The position numbers and the translations under genes are program-made. Shown here piece by piece: positions 10,801 to 17,600 of a stretch of DNA of 19,617 nt. Where the stretch lies: the NCBI GenBank assembly GCA_028565635.1, contig JAOXYB010015321.1:1-19617 (forward strand), given 5' to 3'. Each line of letters begins with the position of its first letter. Position 1 is the stretch's first letter. This DNA is from Phoronis ovalis (lineage: Eukaryota; Phoronida; Phoronidae). The notes under the pieces were generated by a model, which was given only the letters and a program-made list of their open reading frames with translations, was not told the DNA's origin and did no database searches.

Positions 10801-13800
10801 CTTCCTGGATTTAATAATTTTTTCAGTAGATTTACTTATCATTTTTAGGTACACCTTACATTGTATCTGGACAAGGTTTTATGCCTGCTGTAAACACACA
10901 TACATCGGGTATTGCATGGTTGGCACTGCATGGTTGTACTTTGCAATATCAAGTTTATTTAGCTGGTTTGAGTAAACAAATGGATGATAGTATAATGGTT
11001 CAGTTTAAAAGCCCATCTTTCCAAGACCAGACACTTGTACTTAATAACTTCAGACAAAATTTGGTGAGTAAAAAATGTTTATTTAATGATAGATGCATGT
11101 CACTCTAGTTCGATGAAAATACATTTTATTTTGAATCCATATTGTGTTAGTAAATGTTTCATTGGGTATCGTAACATCAAGTTTTGATAGTATTTAGAAT
11201 AATTTTAAACAAATCGGTCATTCTATAAAATGGCACAAAATTGGTATTGCATGTCACCAAATCCCCAGGATTTTATTCGCAGGTTTGTATGAAGACTGTG
11301 AACTGGATATAATTTTACCCAAGTCCTACTGATTAAACCTTGGAATGATAAAACCGGACTTAATTGTCTATTATTTCATTTTGTAGGCTGAAGGGCTACT
11401 AGAAAACATTCCAACAGATCTCATGAATGCAATGAGTTTTGGAGACGCGAGCTTAGAAGTTACTACCAAGTCTCACCCAAATGGCATCCTGAGTACAAAG
11501 GTGGGTATGATTTTTAAAAAGTAAGTAAAGAGAAATGGAGACAAAGTTCAACCAGCAGAACATTTATAAGTCGGATCTATGATGAATAGAATTCTAAATA
11601 AATATAGTAATAAGTGAGAAAAAATGGGATCATGACCAGATAAAATTGCCTTTTCGTTTATTTTGATAAAAATTGACATTTTGATTCTGAAGGAAGTTTT
11701 TTACAAACCGAAACATCAATTTTATCTGGTCGTCGTGATTCTATTTTTTTCTCATCTATTTTGATTTTAAAATTGAATTAAAATTACCTAAACATCTGTT
11801 TAGCGTAACATAAAATTGTTTTATATAATTTAATTGTGGTACTTACATGGTATTAGATGTACTGTCAGTCAAATTTTGACATCTCAAATAAGTAAACACA
11901 ATATATCTTCAGTGTAGCAGTTTAATTTAATGTCAAAGTTTAACAATTTGTATAAATTAACAGATTCATATTCCCAATGAGTGTGGGAAACAAGATCCAA
12001 ATATCTTACGTGAACAAGATCACGAGTGGTTCAATGAAGCAGATAAAGATTCCAGGACAAAGTGTGTCTATGAGGGACAATTATATGAAGATAATCAAAG
12101 CTGGATTCCTGGTGATAATACATCCTGTACAACATGCACATGCAAGGTATGAGACTATAATATTTATTTAGTTTTTGTTGCTTTGAAACTATTTTCTGAG
12201 TCCCATTTGCATGCATCTGTACAGTCTAAATCCAGCTGTTAGTGTTCCGTACCTTCTCAACTAACATCTGGGAATAACCATAGTCAATTTTTGTTTATTA
12301 TCTCGAAAACGCTATAATCCCTTTATTTCTATATAAAGTGTCATAAAAGTCTTGACTCCAATCAAATTGCAGCTTATAATAATAGGTATAACAGTGGACT
12401 AAGTGATTAGGGGGTTGATCACAACATTCTGTCCTGCCAGAGTTTATCTATAGTCTGCTAAGCAAAAGGCAAGCTCCCCGGTGATACCTATTCAGAATAA
12501 GTCATAATGATAGAATAGATGTGGTAGGATCATGCAGAGAGAAAGGCTTATATCTTGGTTGGCAAAAAATTGCTGACAATTGAAGGAATATAACAAAATT
12601 GACTATGGTTAAGCCCAGACGTTAGATGAGAAGGTACGGAACACTAACGGATGAATTTATTCAGACTGGCATCTGTGGAGCATGAACCAAAATGTTCCCA
12701 GAATACAACATTTTATGATTGAACGATCATCAGTTCTATGTATATTCATACAATTCATTCACAAAAATGTAGGATTCTGTGAATGTTTGGATTCATGACT
12801 CGGGTAACTCAATCAGGTAACTTGTAGTGATGCCATAAACATTTTTTGTCTTGTAGAACATAAAAAACATGCAGTGGTCGAAATGAGAATTAATAAAAAG
12901 TGATGAAGAAAAATACCCTTTAGATAAGTTAACCACTTCTCAGCAGTCAACAAAACTGATGTGAATTTTGAAAGAAGAACATACTTAATGTATTTTTGTG
13001 TTTTATTTAGACTGGAAAAGTTAAGTGTCATGAAGCAAGGTGTCCAGAGATGTCATGTGATAGTCCAGTATTGCTCCCAGGGGAATGTTGTCCACAATGT
13101 CTAGCAGTTGCTGAACCTAATCAGAAATGTTACTATGATGGTGATCTTAGGCATCATCATGAAGGAACTTTATGGCATCCATTTGTTCCTCCGTTTGGCT
13201 ACTCAACATGTGCTGTTTGTTTTTGCAAGGTATTTTACATCTTTCTTTTCCATGCCTGAAAACACAACCATCTGACTGTTTTTGTAATCCACATCTTTCT
13301 CAGTTAGTTTTTTTTCAACCTAACTCTATTTTTTGCAGTTTCTCTGTTTTAAATATTGTATTTTATAGTGTTTCCAAATATTCTTATATATAATAATTAG
13401 TTCCAAGTATATTTTAATCTTCCCTGTACATTTATTTATTAATTTAATGATTTAATTTTAATTAATGTCGTATGTTAGTTCTAAAGCATCCAACTACTAT
13501 TTTGTTGACAGCAGCCTGATGCTAGCGAAGGCTATGATTGTAGACAGTTGGTTTGCCCACCATTAGACTGTCCAAAAGAAGTAGCTGTTCGGAAAGCTGA
13601 TGATGCCTGCTGTAAAGTCTGTCCAGGTACATGCTACTTCAAATGTGAATGCATATGTTGTCTGTATTGTGATAGTTTTATTTTAATTGTGCACTGAACT
13701 CAGTTGTCTGTGTCTAATGGTGAATTAAGTTACAAAGCAATATATATAGTAAAAAACATGGAATCTTTTTATTGATGTGCTTAAAATTCTCAGCATTTTT

Positions 13801-15880
13801 AATTAATTCGAAGTCGGCATAAATCTTATCACATTCTGCAATTACTGATTGGACAAACACTGCTCCATGACTATATATATCCAGTGAAGGGCAACCCAGA
13901 ATCTTTTAATAATTAATAACAACATTTTTAGTTATGTTTCATGTTTAGCATTCTTTTTCAGATGTGAGTGACCTTGGTAATAATTTGTCTGATGATGAGA
14001 AAGATTCTAGTGATGTACCAGCCGACTTACAAGGAGACGTAGTGACAGGAGGTGAGACTATATTATTGTACTTTAGATATCTTGCAATATTGTATATATT
14101 CTCGATGATGATTATGTTTAATTAACAAACAAAGACAAAAACAGGTAATGTACAATTTGGCCTTCCAGCTTCATTTTTGCAATGCCAAGGGAATATTCTT
14201 ACATACGTTCAGAGTATATATGAAGAGAGAATACCTGCATTCGGAGGATGCCCAGCTTTGTCACCTTAACAAATTAAACATTGTGTAAAATGCACTGGAG
14301 CTGGCAAATGCAATTTACAGTATTTATATTTCAGCAGCATTACTAAAGCAAACATGGGTCCACTGTAAAACAAGACAGTATAAAATGTGTTAAGCTTTTT
14401 CTGCTAGATATTTAATATGTACGTTATCCACTGTTATACTTAAATTATAAACTGGTATAACTGTATTCTAGATGAAAAAATAAAACAATTCATATTTTCA
14501 GAATGTTTGTTCCAAGGAACATCAAGAGCACCTGGTGAGACCTGGCATCCTAATGTTCCACCTTTTGGCCCTGTCAAATGCGTAATTTGTGCTTGTAGGG
14601 TAAGTTAAACATTTATTGAAAGCGCAATCTAGTTAAATGTCATGAAAATTCAAATTAGATATAAAATAAAACTTAATAGTGCTTCAAGGAATGCTGTGCC
14701 TTCTTGTAAACCAATAGAACCTTTTCTAGTTAGAGTTTTGAGTCTCTTCCACCAGGGATATTGTGAGAAAGTATGAGATTTATAGGTTATCCTAGCATTT
14801 AAAATATGGCATTTTTTTTCAACAAATCTCATTTATTTACTGATAAAATATAATTTAAATTAAACATTTTTATAAAGGGTTTAGGAAATATTATTTTGCA
14901 ATGCAGTAAATGCAATTTTATACATAATATATATAGTATGTTGTCTACTTTACATTGTCGTGTTATTATGTTAATGTTACAGTAGCCCACAGTACCATTG
15001 TGAAACTGCAACTAGATCTAGAAAGGATGCTATTATACTGGCATGCAGTTCTAATATTTTTATGCTATTTTCTGAGATTTTACACCTGTCCTATCCATGT
15101 TTACACACAAGCAACTTGAATATTGCTTAATAGCATATTGTGTTTTTGTTTATAGAATGGAAAAGCAAGTTGTGGAAGAAAACAATGTGATTGCACAAAG
15201 AAGGAAGACAGTGAAGATAGATGCTGTTACAACACGTGTCAAGAAGGTAACTAGTATATAATGCAAATTTCAGAGATAGAGGAACTAAATAATTTGAATT
15301 TGTCACCTTATTTTACGAATGCAGGCAACAGGGTAACTGAAGCATACAGTAAGCTTTGATACTGTTCCTTGATCCAATACAAATTTTGATCAGTACTCAT
15401 TTTTTTATTAAATATGTGCAATATCTCTGGTTTCAATGAAATGGATAGCTAACCTAATGGAATTCTGTTTTCTAGCTGCATGAACCTTCATGTAATCACA
15501 CAATGAGTGTTGCACAAACTATCAGTCAGAAGCAAATTGTTTATTATACTGCATCATTTGTCTATAAGACAGTTATGTAGTCTGTGTTTTGGAAGAAACT
15601 CTAAAGAATCAAGGATTAGTGTATTTATCATAGATCTGTGCAGGAGACATGTAAATTTAGTATTTCTACGAATTCCAGTTATCCATTTTTGGCCACTAAG
15701 AGTATATACAAGTATGGCAACTGGCAATGTAATTTATCACATCTTTGTTACCCAAGAATGTTCTTAAAACTAACCTAAAACCTTTCTGCACTTGCAGCAT
15801 CAAGTGACAATGGAAATAATCACCTGAATAAAAGAAGGAAAAATAAACGCAAGAAGAACAAGAAAAACAGAAAAAACTAA
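1763..15880 (+). CDS. chrd: Chordin, secreted BMP antagonist (5'-partial, 19 exons)
   Basis: Chordin is secreted and binds BMP ligands through its cysteine-rich VWC domains, blocking receptor access and patterning the dorsoventral axis. Tolloid/BMP1 proteases release the ligand by cleaving it. Coding exons: 1763-1863, 3623-3758, 6486-6575, 6711-6819, 7245-7332, 7600-7741, 8655-8857, 9361-9502, 9856-9956, 10296-10584, 10849-11063, 11387-11500, 11964-12146, 13011-13229, 13512-13626, 13962-14051, 14502-14599, 15156-15246, 15798-15880. All have GT-AG borders with compatible phases and join without a stop. Counting the left split codon as residue 1, the product has 869 residues: VWC1 2-78, linker 79-109, CHRD1 about 111-223, CHRD2 223-337, CHRD3 338-467, CHRD4 468-583, VWC2 611-668, VWC3 678-748, acidic linker 749-780, VWC4 781-840, basic tail 841-869. 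Each VWC keeps ten cysteines. Vertebrate chordins are near 950 residues, so only the signal-peptide exon seems missing. Chordin-like proteins lack the four CHRD repeats and are excluded. Confidence 0.95.
1864..3622 (+). other. Chordin intron within VWC1
   Basis: AT-rich intron between the two halves of VWC1, with donor GTGAGT and acceptor TTGCAG. I see no coding frame, RNA gene or well-defined mobile element in it. Only short A/T runs and weak, very degenerate local similarities are visible. Confidence 0.8.
3623..3758 (+). CDS. chrd: Chordin exon: VWC1, second half
   Basis: The exon runs from phase 0 to phase 1, with donor GTAACA. It carries the remaining VWC1 cysteines, including a C-K-N-I-K-x-x-C-P motif characteristic of chordin VWC1 and the closing CC-x-x-C-P. 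Together with 1763-1863 it gives the full ten-cysteine domain. Confidence 0.93.
3759..6485 (+). other. Long chordin intron (2.7 kb)
   Basis: The largest complete intron of the gene. It contains a run of consecutive G near 4996-5009, a small stem (TGTGTAC with GTACACA near 4526-4560), another short stem (AGGTGTC with GACACCT near 5348-5390) and many A/T-rich simple tracts. I recognise no gene or classified element in it. Confidence 0.75.
6486..6575 (+). CDS. chrd: Chordin exon: linker between VWC1 and CHRD1
   Basis: A 90-base phase 1-1 exon, acceptor ttttcAG and donor GTTAGT, encoding about 30 polar residues with no cysteine. It is the counterpart of the vertebrate linker holding the first Tolloid/BMP1 cleavage site (Ser|Asp). 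A Ser93-Asp94 pair, with Asp at 6527-6529, is the best candidate here. Its weak sequence conservation is normal for this linker; the phases support the exon. Confidence 0.8.
6711..6819 (+). CDS. chrd: Chordin exon: CHRD1 start
   Basis: The acceptor is tttacAG and the donor GTAAGC, phase 1 to phase 2. It encodes the CHRD1 opening F-V-A-L-M-T followed by a basic A-V-A-R-x-x-L-T-L strand and a Y-S-I-Q-F strand, matching the start of CHRD1 in other chordins. Confidence 0.92.
6871..6940. repeat. Dispersed repeat, copy 1
   Basis: This intron segment resembles 9701-9780, sharing a GGTACTAG/AGTACTAG core, a CTCTGGTGGA/ATCTGGTGGA core and an upstream CGGG-CAAA block. By eye about 70 percent of positions match. 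It is probably a fragment of a dispersed non-autonomous element; the family is not identified. Confidence 0.5.
7245..7332 (+). CDS. chrd: Chordin exon: CHRD1 middle
   Basis: The acceptor is tttttacAG and the donor GTAAGT, phase 2 to phase 0. It encodes [10 protein letters not shown]-x-D-S and L-F-E, aligning with the P-T-R-I-R-F-S-D-S and V-L-F-E segment of vertebrate CHRD1. Confidence 0.93.
7600..7741 (+). CDS. chrd: Chordin exon: CHRD1 end
   Basis: The acceptor is ttttttcAG and the donor GTGAGG, phase 0 to phase 1. It contains the I-C-G-V-W-R-x-V-P motif and the H-R-A-L segment, both highly characteristic of chordin CHRD1. Confidence 0.95.
8049..8268. repeat. Degenerate minisatellite, period about 40 bp
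   Basis: The motif AATCCTTTCTTTG or a close variant begins near 8050, 8089, 8129 and 8249. The first three spacings are close to 40 bases and the last gap is 120 bases, or three periods. The intervening units near 8169 and 8209 are more diverged but keep TTATGTTA- and ATGCTG-like pieces. This is an old, decayed tandem array. Confidence 0.65.
8301..8424. repeat. Direct repeat flanking a CHRD2 exon, copy 1
   Basis: This segment matches 8861-9007. Both contain AATTGTTTTATATCATGCAT, then TGACAC, then AATTAGTT-TTTTTTACAAAT-CAAAGTAT and TTTAATAA in the same order. Copy 2 has about 25 extra bases in the middle. The shared blocks are far too long and colinear to be chance. Confidence 0.8.
8655..8857 (+). 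CDS. chrd: Chordin exon: CHRD2, first part
   Basis: The acceptor is tcttttAG and the donor GTATGT, phase 1 to phase 0. It begins E-T-F-S-A-L-L, matching the E-T-F-S-A-I-L start of CHRD2 in vertebrates, and continues with the beta-strand pattern [10 protein letters not shown] typical of CHRD repeats. Near-identical intron sequence lies on both sides. Confidence 0.94.
8861..9007. repeat. Direct repeat flanking a CHRD2 exon, copy 2
   Basis: Second copy of the sequence at 8301-8424, starting three bases after the end of the exon and so overlapping its donor region. Relative to copy 1 it carries an A-rich insertion near 8907-8935. Confidence 0.8.
9031..9360 (+). other. In-frame open stretch before CHRD2 exon (possible alternative exon extension)
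   Basis: A plausible acceptor, gttgcAG at 9029-9030, has the same phase as the donor at 8857. From 9031 the frame stays open through the normal exon at 9361, so its use would insert 110 residues in frame. The insert has no CHRD motif, contains a hydrophobic run and does not match known chordins. The constitutive acceptor (taccAG at 9359-9360) gives the expected protein, so I treat this stretch as intron. Confidence 0.25.
9361..9502 (+). CDS. chrd: Chordin exon: CHRD2, second part
   Basis: Phase 0 to phase 1. It encodes the helical E-V-W-S-K-M and L-x-x-G-K-L-N-M-E-V segment and the closing L-K-G-Q-I strand with Cys, the pattern that ends a CHRD repeat. The donor is GTAAGT at 9503; a second GT four bases later would shift the frame. 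Confidence 0.9.
9701..9780. repeat. Dispersed repeat, copy 2
   Basis: Related to 6871-6940 in the same orientation, with CATGACAT, AGTACTAG and ATCTGGTGGA blocks at matching positions. It lies in the intron just before the first CHRD3 exon. Confidence 0.5.
9856..9956 (+). CDS. chrd: Chordin exon: CHRD3 start
   Basis: The acceptor is ctgttttAG and the donor GTATAA, phase 1 to phase 0. It encodes the Q-S-V-L-S start of CHRD3, a G-A-G-G segment and the G-R-L-D-Y-K strand. The same L-Q-S-V-L and G-A-A-G features mark this position in vertebrate chordin. Confidence 0.9.
9957..10295 (+). other. Chordin intron within CHRD3
   Basis: A 339-base AT-rich intron from donor GTATAA to acceptor ctcatAG. 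I see no repeat, gene or regulatory signal in it. Confidence 0.85.
10296..10584 (+). CDS. chrd: Chordin exon: bulk of CHRD3
   Basis: The longest chordin exon, phase 0 to phase 1, donor GTAAGA. It begins V-R-L-S-G-L, the conserved CHRD strand, and ends with a G-K-L-S-V-K-I strand and an L-Q-G-E-I-G-F motif that closes the repeat. It contains an Asn-Gly-Thr sequon, a possible N-glycosylation site. Confidence 0.92.
10849..11063 (+). CDS. chrd: Chordin exon: CHRD4, first part
   Basis: The acceptor is atttttAG and the donor GTGAGT, phase 1 to phase 0. It includes T-S-G-I-A-W-L-A-L with C-x-L-x-Y-x-V-Y-L-A-G-L, which aligns closely with the A-G-H-A-W-L-S-L and L-H-Y-E-V-L-L-A-G-L strands of vertebrate CHRD4. 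Confidence 0.94.
11387..11500 (+). CDS. chrd: Chordin exon: CHRD4, second part
   Basis: A phase 0-0 exon of 38 codons, acceptor ttttgtAG and donor GTGGGT. It encodes the helix containing L-x-x-A-M-S and the strand [13 protein letters not shown], corresponding to the M-I-T-T-K-G-S-P-R-G-E-L segment near the end of CHRD4. Confidence 0.92.
11501..11963 (+). other. Chordin intron carrying a hairpin element
   Basis: Intron between CHRD4 and the exon that starts VWC2. Its central third is the inverted-repeat element at 11609-11761. The remainder is AT-rich with no recognised feature. Confidence 0.85.
11609..11761. mobile_element. MITE-like inverted-repeat element
   Basis: GACCAGATAAAATTG at 11634-11648 is the exact reverse complement of CAATTTTATCTGGTC at 11717-11731. 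Pairing continues outward, imperfectly, through about 23 more bases on each side (11611-11633 with 11732-11759). The two arms of about 38 bases enclose about 68 bases. No transposase is encoded and no clear target-site duplication is visible, so this is a non-autonomous element or a decayed end pair. Confidence 0.6.
11964..12146 (+). CDS. chrd: Chordin exon: CHRD4 end, linker and VWC2 first half
   Basis: A phase 0-0 exon, donor GTATGA. It opens I-H-I-P-N-E-C, matching the V-H-I-A-N-Q-C that ends the CHRD array in vertebrates. An acidic linker follows, then K-C-V-Y-E-G and C-T-T-C-T-C, the start of VWC2. An Asn-Thr-Ser sequon precedes the C-x-x-C-x-C motif. Confidence 0.94.
12147..13010 (+). 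other. Chordin intron within VWC2, carrying a foldback element
   Basis: About half of this intron is the foldback element at 12238-12648. The flanks, 12149-12237 and 12649-13010, are AT-rich and hold no recognised feature. Confidence 0.85.
12238..12648. mobile_element. Foldback/MITE element with TIRs of about 60 bp
   Basis: GTTAGTGTTCCGTACCTTCT at the left end (from 12238) is the exact reverse complement of AGAAGGTACGGAACACTAAC at the right end (to 12648). The arms stay complementary with few mismatches for about 60 bases, to near 12300 on the left and from 12590 on the right. A weaker extension to about 12226 and 12660 is possible. The central 290 bases contain no protein-coding frame, so the element is non-autonomous. 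I could not define a target-site duplication, and the superfamily is unassigned. Confidence 0.8.
13011..13229 (+). CDS. chrd: Chordin exon: VWC2 second half fused to VWC3 first half
   Basis: A phase 0-0 exon, acceptor ttatttAG and donor GTATTT. It completes VWC2 with C-P-E-M-S-C and the closing CC-P-Q-C. With no intervening intron it starts VWC3 at K-C-Y-Y-D-G-D, followed by W-H-P-x-V-P-P-F-G and C-A-V-C-x-C. The W-H-P-x-V-P-P-F-G motif is diagnostic for chordin VWC3. Confidence 0.95.
13512..13626 (+). CDS. chrd: Chordin exon: VWC3 second half
   Basis: The exon ends in phase 1 with donor GTACAT and carries the last VWC3 cysteines, closing with CC-K-V-C-P. Its acceptor region reads acAGcAG. 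The exon starts at 13512 with Gln if the first AG is used, or at 13515 with Pro if the second is used. Both keep the frame. Confidence 0.92.
13627..13961 (+). other. Chordin intron
   Basis: A 335-base AT-rich intron between VWC3 and the acidic linker, acceptor ctttttcAG. I see no distinct feature in it. Confidence 0.85.
13962..14051 (+). CDS. chrd: Chordin exon: acidic linker between VWC3 and VWC4
   Basis: A 90-base phase 1-1 exon, donor GTGAGA, encoding an Asp/Ser-rich segment without cysteine. It sits where vertebrate chordin has the second Tolloid/BMP1 site (Ala|Asp before VWC4). An Ala-Asp pair is present at residues 770-771 (codons 14021-14026). It contains an Asn-Leu-Ser sequon. Confidence 0.85.
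14052..14501 (+). other. Chordin intron
   Basis: A 450-base intron from GTGAGA to atttcAG. I find no repeat, gene or RNA in it. Confidence 0.85.
14502..14599 (+). CDS. chrd: Chordin exon: VWC4 first half
   Basis: Phase 1 to phase 0, acceptor tattttcAG and donor GTAAGT. It encodes C-L-F-Q-G, then W-H-P-N-V-P-P-F-G and C-V-I-C-A-C, clearly matching the W-H-P-S-V-P-P-F-G of vertebrate VWC4. Confidence 0.95.
14600..15155 (+). other. Chordin intron within VWC4
   Basis: A 556-base AT-rich intron. Open frames on its reverse strand (14650-14832, 14829-15011) are short, lack recognisable motifs and are treated as chance. Confidence 0.85.
15156..15246 (+). CDS. chrd: Chordin exon: VWC4 second half
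   Basis: Phase 0 to phase 1, donor GTAACT. It holds the last five VWC4 cysteines, ending CC-Y-N-T-C. The segment between the C-D-C pair and the CC pair is short and charged, as in the short VWC4 of other chordins. Confidence 0.92.
15247..15797 (+). other. Last chordin intron
   Basis: A 551-base intron with acceptor cacttgcAG. A + strand open frame at 15507-15767 has no recognisable domain and lies in intron sequence. Confidence 0.85.
15798..15880 (+). CDS. chrd: Chordin last coding exon: basic tail and stop
   Basis: It begins in phase 1 with Ala-Ser-Ser-Asp and ends with TAA at 15878-15880. The last 16 residues are 12 Lys/Arg and 4 Asn. This is unlike the acidic C terminus of vertebrate chordin and could bind heparan sulfate or matrix. 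The acceptor and phase fit the previous exon. Conservation of this tail cannot be judged here. Confidence 0.85.
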
Positions 15881-16329
15881 AAAATATTTTAATTATAGAA
15901 AATGGACGAACTCATAAATGTGAACTTTTGATATCTATCGGCATCACTGAAACATAGGAAGCACATCATGCAACCTGCGAATTTTCTTAAGACTAATGAA
16001 TTGTGAGCCAGTCTATTTTTATATGAAAATGATGAATGTAAAATATGTTGACTGTGATAAGAGGAGGATATATGTTTTATTATGTATCAAGTTTAGAGCA
16101 ATTTAGAAACGTTTTTTTGCTATAAGCTTCTAGTTCTTGCTGAAGATCACGTATGAGGTCATTCCAAAAGTTGTAAGGGAATGATAGTAAAACACATTGA
16201 AATATCATGGACAAAGCCAAAGAGAAGATGCAGTTTCACTGAAATGTGCAAATGTATTACTTGTTTTGAAATATGATAATACGTTTCTTCATTACTGCCA
16301 TTCTCACATGGAAGACAGACAATGTTTGT

Positions 16330-16335
16330 AATAAA
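16330..16335 (+). promoter_or_regulatory. Candidate poly(A) signal for chordin
   Basis: AATAAA about 450 bases after the chordin stop codon. It is the first canonical hexamer I found after the stop. Use depends on downstream elements that cannot be judged by eye. Confidence 0.35.
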
Positions 16336-16830
16336 ACCTGGTAAAAACAAACCCAAAGCATTTTCATTTGAAAAATAAGGTGAAGATGATGTCATCTATA
16401 TGATATTTACAACAATATGCCTATAGTAGACATAAACTCATAACTTTTCTGTGAAACACATATAAAAAATAGAAGAGATCGTTTTTAAACTGAAGTTAAA
16501 TAGTCTCAGTTTTTGTTTTATGGATGTGGTGTATACTTTATACAACTTATTTTACAAGTATTATCATAACTTTTGTGATATGTAAGTATTTGATGTCAAT
16601 TTGATTAGATTTTAGATAAACTATTAGAACACAAATATATTAGTTAAATTATTACAGTAGTTTTTAGTTTTTACTACTACAATTTCTATGCCTAAAGTCA
16701 AAAGTAAAGTTCAACATGTTGATGGATATATAAAGTATGGATATTTTACATTAATTATTCTCACAATTCTGGGCTATTTTGAGTTCTACCTTTTTTGGGG
16801 TCGGAACGCTATACAATTAACATTCGATTA

Positions 16831-16840
16831 AATAAATAAA
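16831..16840 (+). promoter_or_regulatory. Candidate distal poly(A) signal for chordin
   Basis: Two overlapping AATAAA hexamers (16831-16836 and 16835-16840) about 950 bases after the stop. This would give a 3' UTR near 1 kb. Confidence 0.35.
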
Positions 16841-16939
16841 TATTCTAGCACAACTAATAATTTTAAGTACCCTCATCTATCGGGCTTCATCTTCACTTTG
16901 AAGGCATGATTACTCGCCTCATTCATCACTGGTCAGTTG

Positions 16940-16956
16940 ACGATGGGGACCATCGT
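16940..16956. repeat. Short perfect hairpin
   Basis: ACGATGG at 16940-16946 pairs exactly with CCATCGT at 16950-16956 across a three-base loop. It is intergenic and its role is unknown. Confidence 0.45.
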
Positions 16957-17381
16957 TTCTTTAGAGTGAATATAAACCGTTTAATAGATAACTTGAAATG
17001 TTTTGGATGTGTTAGAATATTTAACATATAATCCAATATTTATTAGTAACAATTTACTCATTTAATGAATATACAATTAACAGATGCACGTCGCAATTAA
17101 GTGTGTACATATCTTGTTTCATTGCCATGTCTACGTCAAAAGTTAAGTAAGGAGATAGATTGTTCAACTTATTTACGATTTTTTTTTTGTAAATGCGTGA
17201 GGATTTGATAAACCTCTAAAAATTCGAACATATTCTGATTTTTATATCCTTATGTAAAATCGAACACAATACCTAAAATACTTTTTCACTTAATAGTCAG
17301 TAATTATACCTACTGTAATTACGTAATGTTTAGTTCTATTATAAATTGTGTTGTTACTGATATGGTACAAAATCAAGAAGC

Positions 17382-17387
17382 TTTATT
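17382..17387 (-). promoter_or_regulatory. Candidate poly(A) signal of the - strand gene
   Basis: TTTATT on the + strand reads AATAAA on the - strand, about 260 bases beyond the stop codon at 17645. If used, the dispersed repeat at 17437-17600 would lie in this gene's 3' UTR. Confidence 0.35.
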
Positions 17388-17436
17388 TTGCAGTTGGGTG
17401 TTTCAGCGAAAAGTATAATTATGGCACTTGTGACAG

Positions 17437-17600
17437 CATAAACCCCCACCACCGGGTCTGATTCTTCACAAAATCTAATCAATTTTTGGCCTAATTGTGG
17501 CACACCCGACCCACTCACCAAATTTCATCCAAGTCCGTTCCCGGGTCCGTCCATAATTTGTTGAGATATCCTGAGAACATACAACAGACAGGGCTGTATA
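17437..17600. repeat. Dispersed repeat-like sequence in 3' flank
   Basis: It has a run of C with ACC, then a block with TTCACAAAATCTAATCAA, then CCAAATTTCATCCAAGTCCG, then GTTGAGATATCCTGAGAAC. This order resembles, from memory, a repeat common in invertebrate genomes with a CAAATTTCAT-x-x-AA-TCCGTT core followed by a GAG-TATC motif. The family name and boundaries cannot be given from this window alone. Confidence 0.4.

Noticed and set aside
16159-16395. A 78-codon - strand frame in the chordin 3' region
   Set aside because: No motif, low complexity of evidence, and it lies within the likely chordin 3' UTR.
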